Assembly: GCA_964484485.1 (NCBI GenBank)
Contig: CAZAGD010000211.1
Span: 1-48,132, forward strand
Source of the DNA: CAZAGD01 sp964484485
GTDB lineage: Bacteria > Desulfobacterota > SM23-61
Length of the DNA stretch: 48,132 nucleotides
Direction of reading: 5' to 3'
Below are positions 44,701 through 48,132 of the stretch, in pieces. The notes below the pieces were generated by a model. That model made no database searches. It saw only the letters and a program-made list of their open reading frames with translations, and was not told where the DNA came from. The translations under genes and the position numbers were made by a program. Each line of letters begins with the position of its first letter. Within the stretch, counting starts at the first letter, position 1.

Positions 44701-44960
44701 CCTTGTTCCATCAACGGGAGAAGCGCTATTAGTCGAGCTAAATCAATAAAAGTAAGGAAGCGCAAATTGGCATGGGGCAAACCTTTAAATAACAAAAGAC
44801 GCTGGAGATAAACGCGCAAGAGGTTAGAACCAACCAACACCATAATTGGCGCCAGTGGATCCAAAGCTTTCTTTTCTCTAACCCAACGGATGAACTCTTC
44901 TTCTAGTTCCGGATGGAAAGGCCCGCAGCATAAGATATGTCTCTTTTTCCTCTTTTCCAT
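41763..44960 (-). CDS. addB: AddB-like nuclease subunit with [4Fe-4S] site
   Basis: The 1065-residue protein has a helicase-like but apparently inactive N-terminal part; the start (HILCCGPFHPELEEEF) replaces the GxxGSGKT loop of Bacillus AddB. IMPARGLSFRVVFIPGLVE matches the motif V-like region. The C-terminal domain is an intact PD-(D/E)xK nuclease (GRID with D918; IIDYKTGK with D933 and K935), stapled by a cluster with C771, C1029, C1032 and C1038 as in AddB. A 12-bp repeat codes for an acidic GDEP linker near residue 440. It pairs with the downstream addA. Confidence 0.85.
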   Translation of the reverse strand: MEKRKKRHILCCGPFHPELEEEFIRWVREKKALDPLAPIMVLVGSNLLRVYLQRLLLFKGLPHANLRFLTFIDLARLIALLPLMEQGRVPLPLGGELVIVDQLASRLNEESYFYPLKERRGFRRALLATFLDLWESGFAALPLKERKKLAELDALYQTFRAQITKKFFSDGELISQASRYVASLPEKWGVAELFVYGFYDFTENQRRLLEACAQHLQINAFMPWRKNPGFDYAWPTYKWFKGLGCQERILEKPLAKPAPSLQVLQRDLFAPTWSEGEAVADEKVKIIAAANEVQEVKEIAREIINLAQEDIPFHEMAILLRKAEIYINIIKETFQNLGIPIFCAGGLPLRQTPEAKSVLLLLDLINSNWPRAQVMEFLTFAPLAWSNFLEEKPVPACWDLISRQAGIIAGRKDWEEKLTLYISHPPEVGPEDEPGDEPGDENGGQKRSYPREATQLKSFLQVFFSDLDSFPAQGTWSVLATRLIELIEKYLILRETKQEIIQILQKLKDLDDLQTEVDLRQFKEILTEVFKEGSLRHGAFQEGSVCVAEIMPARGLSFRVVFIPGLVERVFPAAPRQDPLLLDRERQKINQMGQLKGSLPLKASRWQEEKTLFSLAVSAARERLVLSYPRLDPASGKERIPSFFLLHVGEALTKEIINYRKLETLPFYRHLSLSRLAPAEPAQAIDEQEFDLAQIGKALQNQNSRPLAYLFPLFPNLARAKKLAQLRWGMRVFTEYDGCLSSERARRYLQEKHLLAGRILSPTKLEMYALCPFRYFLAEVLRLESYPAPEEILRLSPLAKGKVMHEILYRFYQRLLPELNKPLAKEKLAQYLELLNQEAKEVFAQAEKEGATGLPLLWEIDQQDMLQDLRGFLVQELSQEEDLVPQALELKFGFAGAQPPAKMELPAGKIVYFRGRIDRVDFSKGREKVRIIDYKTGKLYGQEDGFSGGCALQLPLYLWAARQIWPNIDLSQSWAAYYCLRRREEYKRLTFQGQNWGEKEKILKQIVQTIEEGIIQGLFFPAPARKEACPYCDFERVCEQGRDIIWARKKGDARAVAFLSMREIA
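43638..43673. repeat. Three in-frame 12-bp tandem repeats in addB-like gene
   Basis: TTCATCCCCTGG twice, then TTCATCCTCTGG, code on the minus strand for the acidic EDEPGDEPGDE linker. Copy number could vary without breaking the frame. Confidence 0.85.
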
Positions 44961-45058
44961 TGAATTCTTGAACCTCGCTCAATTCACTCCCAAGGCACTA
45001 AACCGAGCAGATTGGCTATATTTAAAAAATTATATCAAACATCAAAACACTGGAATAA

Positions 45059-46357
45059 TTAAAATTTGGCCGCGGGCGTTCGCAAGAGTAAGGCCCCAGC
45101 CATACCGCTGAAAGCCAAAAAGGCCGCCAGGACAAAAGCTGGAGTAAAAGATCCGTAAAAGTCGGCAATTTTACCGGCTATGGGCGGAGCTAGGGCTTGC
45201 CCAATGCCGAAGATTAATATAGTAAATCCTAGCTTGACCTCACTTTCTTTTTTTCTTCTTCTCTCAACTTGCCCAATGCCGAAGATTAATATAGTAAATC
45301 CTAGCCCTGCCGGAGCTAAGGTAGGTCCAAGGACATCTCCCACCGCAGCAGAAATAATTGAAGGAACTGACCAAGCAGTTAATCCGAAGAGAATGGTTGA
45401 TAGCAGATAGCCAAAATCTGATTTAATTAAGCCGAATACTAAATAACAGATTCCCTGGGCGAGAAGCACCATGGCTAAGCCATATTTGCGGCCGATGAAA
45501 TCTGACACCGCCCCCCAAAAGGGACCACAAAAGATGCTTAAGATTCCTAAAAGCATTAATAAATTTCCTGCTCTTTTAGGACTAAGCCCGGCTTCATTGA
45601 TTAAATAAGCCGAAAAAAATTGCATAAAAATAATATAAGAGAAGCCAAAAGTGAAGAAAATTCCTGCCAAATGCCAAAGGTGAAGAGAAGTATAAACTCC
45701 TTTCCAGGAGAATTTGCCAGGCCATAATTGCGCCTTCGTTCCTCCTATGGGATATAGTCCCTTTTCCTCAGGCCGATTGCGTAAAAAGAAGTAATTTAAA
45801 AGAGCTATACCCAAGGTTATGGTTCCTAACAAATACCAACTTACTCGCCATCCTCCATCAGGAAAAATTTTTAATATATACGGAATCAGGGGCCCCAAAA
45901 TGAGTAGAGCAATACTTGACCCACTAACTAAAACACCCGTGGCCAAACCTCGGCGGTGAGAGGCAAACCAAGCTGAGGCCAAAGCCATAATGGGCACATT
46001 AGAACCCGCGCTCCCTATGCCGGTTAAAGTACGCATCACCAGGGCCATCGCGAAAGAATTGGCCCAGCCCGTAAAAATCAAGCTCAAACCGACTGAAACA
46101 AGGGAAACACTTATTACTCGCCTTGGCCCCAGCCGGGTGGCTAAATAACCGCCAATCAAAGAAAAAGTTAGATAACCTACAAAATTGCCGGTACCAATCC
46201 ACCCCATCTGCGCATAAGTCAAAGACAAGGCTTCTTTCATGGATGGAAGGATTGGAGTATAAGCAAAGCGTCCAAAGCCTAAGGCCCCCATAACACCCAA
46301 AAATCCGGTCAAAAGCACAACCCATCCGTAATGAAATCGAAACGCAAAGAGAGTCAT
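45059..46357 (-). CDS. MFS transporter with internal duplication
   Basis: The 432-residue protein is a major facilitator of the YbfB/oxalate-formate antiporter-like kind: FHYGWVVLLTGFLGVMGALGFGRFAYTPILPSM at the start, GGYLATRLGPRRVI as motif A, RTLTGIGSAGSNVPIMALASAWF, and the matching SDFIGRKYGLAM in the second half. Without a 24-residue insertion near 365-388 it would have about 408 residues and 12 helices. The insertion repeats LGFTILIFGIGQ after a charged VERRRKKESEVK stretch, in frame. The substrate is unknown. The ribosome site is weak. The gene is single, between addB and the divergent RNase Z-like gene. Confidence 0.85.
   Translation of the reverse strand: MTLFAFRFHYGWVVLLTGFLGVMGALGFGRFAYTPILPSMKEALSLTYAQMGWIGTGNFVGYLTFSLIGGYLATRLGPRRVISVSLVSVGLSLIFTGWANSFAMALVMRTLTGIGSAGSNVPIMALASAWFASHRRGLATGVLVSGSSIALLILGPLIPYILKIFPDGGWRVSWYLLGTITLGIALLNYFFLRNRPEEKGLYPIGGTKAQLWPGKFSWKGVYTSLHLWHLAGIFFTFGFSYIIFMQFFSAYLINEAGLSPKRAGNLLMLLGILSIFCGPFWGAVSDFIGRKYGLAMVLLAQGICYLVFGLIKSDFGYLLSTILFGLTAWSVPSIISAAVGDVLGPTLAPAGLGFTILIFGIGQVERRRKKESEVKLGFTILIFGIGQALAPPIAGKIADFYGSFTPAFVLAAFLAFSGMAGALLLRTPAAKF
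45196..45305. repeat. 38-bp direct repeats with 72-bp period inside the MFS gene
   Basis: 45196-45233 and 45268-45305 are identical 38-bp copies (starting CTTGCCCAATGCCGAAG) separated by 34 nt of pyrimidine-rich sequence. The period of 72 keeps the reading frame. Confidence 0.95.
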
Positions 46358-46622
46358 AGATTTTTCTTAACATAATTTATTTTTTTTCTAAAGTTTTTTT
46401 ATGACTAAGAAATAAAGAAATTAACTGAACGTCTAACATTTTTAATATTTCTCGCCAGCAGTAAACAGGCGTGAAGGAGAAAAGCGAAATTAAGGCCTGA
46501 ATTAAACTGGAATTTTAAAAGTAATCATCGGGCAGAGAAATTAATCATTGACGCTTATTTACCTCTGGCATATGATTTTTTAAAATTAGGCCAAATCTTT
46601 GAACTTTAAAATTATATAAAAA
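46358..46622. other. Divergent spacer between the MFS and RNase Z-like genes
   Basis: The 265 nt are AT-rich. Apart from the plus-strand promoter at 46548-46576 I find no RNA gene, repeat or frame. Confidence 0.4.
46548..46576 (+). promoter_or_regulatory. Sigma-70 promoter for the RNase Z-like gene
   Basis: TTGACG (46548-46553), a 17-bp spacer and TATGAT (46571-46576), giving a leader of about 40 nt. Confidence 0.6.
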
Positions 46623-47624
46623 TTGAAGCCTTTACTTTTACCCCAATTAGTTAATCCTCCTTTTGGAGATCCCGCGTTGCTCGTGGAGGTGCTCTGGGAA
46701 AAAAGAGCTCTTTTGTTTGATTTGGGAGATTTGCGTACCGTGCGCCCCGGCAAGCTCCTTAAAATATCCCATGTCTTTGTTTCCCACACGCATATCGATC
46801 ATTTTATCGGCTTTGACACTCTCTTACGCTTGCTGCTCAACAGAGAAAAAACTCTGCATGTATATGGCCCAGCGGGCTTTATCTCTCAAGTACATGGCAA
46901 ACTCTCTGGTTACACTTGGAATTTGACGGCTGATTATCCCTTTACAATAATAGCGGGGGAAATTCATACCTCTCGCATTCGCTATCAATCTTTCGCCTGT
47001 CATGATCGTTTCAACCCAGGTAAAGAAAAAGAAGAGCCTTTCCTTGGGGTAATAGCCGAAGATCCGCAAATCCAAATCCGCATTGCTCATCTTGATCATT
47101 TCATCCCCTGTTTAGCTTTTGCTTTACAAGAACGTTTTCATATCAATGTGCATAAAGAAATTTTAGCGCGCTTGGGCCTCCCTGTGGGGCCTTGGCTGAA
47201 AGAATTGAAGACGGCCATCTGGAGGGGGGAAAGAGAAGATTTTCTTCTGCCCGTGCCCATTGATCCGAAAGGGAATAAGGTACAAGCCTTTTCCCTGGGT
47301 TATTTGCAAAAAGCTTTAACTATCACGCCTGGCCAAAAGATAGTTTATGTCTCTGACTGTCTCTACCATGAAGAAAATATCCAGAAAATTCTGGAACTGG
47401 CCGAAGGGGCTGATTTATTTTTCTGCGAAGCAGCTTTTCTTGAGAAAGATGCTCAGCGGGCTGCGGCCCGCGGTCATCTTACGGCTTGGCAAGCCGGAAA
47501 CTTGGCCCGACGGTCTAAAGCAAAAAAACTCATTATTTTCCATTTTTCCCCCAAATATGAAGGCGAGGCTTCTGCTCTTTATTGCGAGGCTGAAGAAGCT
47601 TTCCAAAGCAAAGAGTCTGGATAA
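46623..47624 (+). CDS. RNase Z-like metallo-beta-lactamase protein
   Basis: The 333-residue protein has the zinc-dependent fold of RNase Z: SHTHIDHFIGFD (HxHxDH), a further ligand region HLDHFIPCLAFAL, VYVSDCLY with the bridging Asp, ARGHLTAWQAG and IIFHFSPKY. RNase Z trims tRNA 3' ends that lack an encoded CCA. The serine tRNA genes here encode CCA, so this enzyme may act on other substrates. The usual PxKxxxP-type exosite arm is not obvious. The start is a TTG, preceded by a promoter but no strong Shine-Dalgarno. The last residues are hydrophilic. Confidence 0.8.
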   Translation: MKPLLLPQLVNPPFGDPALLVEVLWEKRALLFDLGDLRTVRPGKLLKISHVFVSHTHIDHFIGFDTLLRLLLNREKTLHVYGPAGFISQVHGKLSGYTWNLTADYPFTIIAGEIHTSRIRYQSFACHDRFNPGKEKEEPFLGVIAEDPQIQIRIAHLDHFIPCLAFALQERFHINVHKEILARLGLPVGPWLKELKTAIWRGEREDFLLPVPIDPKGNKVQAFSLGYLQKALTITPGQKIVYVSDCLYHEENIQKILELAEGADLFFCEAAFLEKDAQRAAARGHLTAWQAGNLARRSKAKKLIIFHFSPKYEGEASALYCEAEEAFQSKESG

Positions 47625-47757
47625 CGTTCGCTGAGACTCTTAAAGGTCTCTCCATTCTACCAAGCTCTCTTACTTTATCTATTCTGTAAAAAAAACAAGC
47701 GGCGCGGACTTTGGTAATGGCGAGCCAGCGAGACTGTGTCGCCATGGCGAGAAATGT

Positions 47758-47873
47758 CCAGAGGCGGGCCAGAGGCAGGCCAGAGGCAGGCCGGAGGCAG
47801 GCATGAATGAAGAAGCATCGGCGGGAGAAGAAGAGGTTCAAAATCGACCAACGATTTTCCGCCAAGGGCGGAT
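47758..47873 (+). repeat. Dispersed intergenic element with 11-bp tandem units, copy 2
   Basis: Four 11-bp units (47758-47801: CCAGAGGCGGG, CCAGAGGCAGG twice, CCGGAGGCAGG) lead into catgaatgaagaagcatcgg and then cgggagaagaag and gattttccgccaagggcgg. This is the reverse complement of the element at 19739-19871. Confidence 0.85.
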
Positions 47874-47995
47874 AACTATTAATCGGAGCAATTAAATTTA
47901 CAGTTATCACTCTTATCTTACTCCGTGGTCTGGCTTTGTGGGCTTGCCCCAATGAAATTGTATCGTAGTTGCCCATAAGAAATGAAACCCAATGC

Positions 47996-48068
47996 GGCAA
48001 GGGACAAGCCCTTGCCCTACATTTGAGGTATTTTTAATTTCTCGTAGGGCAAGCCCTTGGGGCTTGCC
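47996..48068. repeat. Cluster of GGCAAG-type palindromes
   Basis: Three stems overlap: GGCAAGGG/CCCTTGCC (47996-48003, 48009-48016), CTTGCCCTAC/GTAGGGCAAG (48011-48020, 48044-48053) and GGCAAGCCC/GGGCTTGCC with a 3-nt loop (48048-48056, 48060-48068). A half-unit gggcttgcccc lies at 47940-47950. They could fold in alternative ways. Confidence 0.75.
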
Positions 48069-48132
48069 GAACCACGCATGAAGATGTCGTTTATTTTATG
48101 TTCCCATTAATAAATTTAGCAAGACGATTAAG

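Larger units (their letters stand above)
47625..48132. other. Gene-free right end with intergenic repeats
   Basis: No reliable gene lies in these 508 nt. They hold the second copy of the 11-bp-unit element (47758-47873) and a cluster of short palindromes rich in GGCAAGCCC (47934-48068). The frames that cross it are composed of repeat sequence and match no family I know. Confidence 0.65.

Noticed and set aside
47533..48000. Minus-strand frame of 155 codons at the right end
   Set aside because: It spans the repeat element and the end of the RNase Z-like gene; it has no ribosome site and no recognisable domain.

Overview
The window looks like chromosome from an uncultured, probably anaerobic, Gram-negative bacterium. 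I infer an affinity with Desulfobacterota-like lineages from the gene families: an HflX with an N-terminal extension, a small Cys-rich protein of a type I associate with that group, hydrogenase-type NuoE/NuoF relatives, sigma-54 control and a TRAP transporter. No rRNA or ribosomal protein is present to fix the taxonomy. There is no prophage, CRISPR array or complete insertion sequence.

Layout. 1-101: start of an unidentified leftward gene with its ribosome binding site buried in a hairpin. 403-1011: yciO. 1094-7288: a leftward signalling locus made of a sensor kinase and an NtrC-type activator with a sigma-70 promoter, then a good sigma-54 promoter driving a receiver-NuoE fusion and a NuoF-like protein that has lost its flavin/NADH residues. 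7369-19542: a rightward housekeeping run with hisS, aspS, tadA, two tRNA-Ser genes, the SRP RNA, dnaX-ybaB-recR, cysS, a Cys-rich protein, hflX, an FmdB-type protein and ribF. 19543-19988: a repeat-rich spacer. 19989-30333: rsmI, a secreted phosphodiester glycosidase, a class A penicillin-binding protein, rtcB with archease, a membrane spermidine-synthase-like protein, a coiled-coil/thiol peroxidase fusion and alr. 30532-36145 (leftward): alanine dehydrogenase, a class III aminotransferase and a complete DctPQM TRAP transporter. 36431-47624: trmJ, rmuC, an AddAB-type helicase-nuclease pair, an MFS carrier with a 72-bp internal duplication, and an RNase Z-like metallo-beta-lactamase protein. 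47625-48132: intergenic repeats, including an inverted copy of the element at 19.7 kb.

The best candidate for an undescribed system is 1094-7288. A membrane kinase with an external sensor region and its enhancer-binding activator probably switch on the sigma-54 promoter upstream of the last two genes. Those genes encode a [2Fe-2S] NuoE domain joined to its own receiver domain, and a NuoF-like subunit that keeps its [4Fe-4S] ligands but not the residues that hold FMN and NADH. No catalytic hydrogenase or formate dehydrogenase gene is adjacent. This suggests hydrogenase-type electron-transfer parts reused for a regulated relay or redox sensing.

The second theme is amino-acid use. The TRAP transporter, aminotransferase, alanine dehydrogenase and nearby alanine racemase could together take up an amino acid and feed its nitrogen and carbon into pyruvate and ammonia. 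Two housekeeping genes (tadA, hflX) appear to begin at near-cognate AUU and AUC codons.
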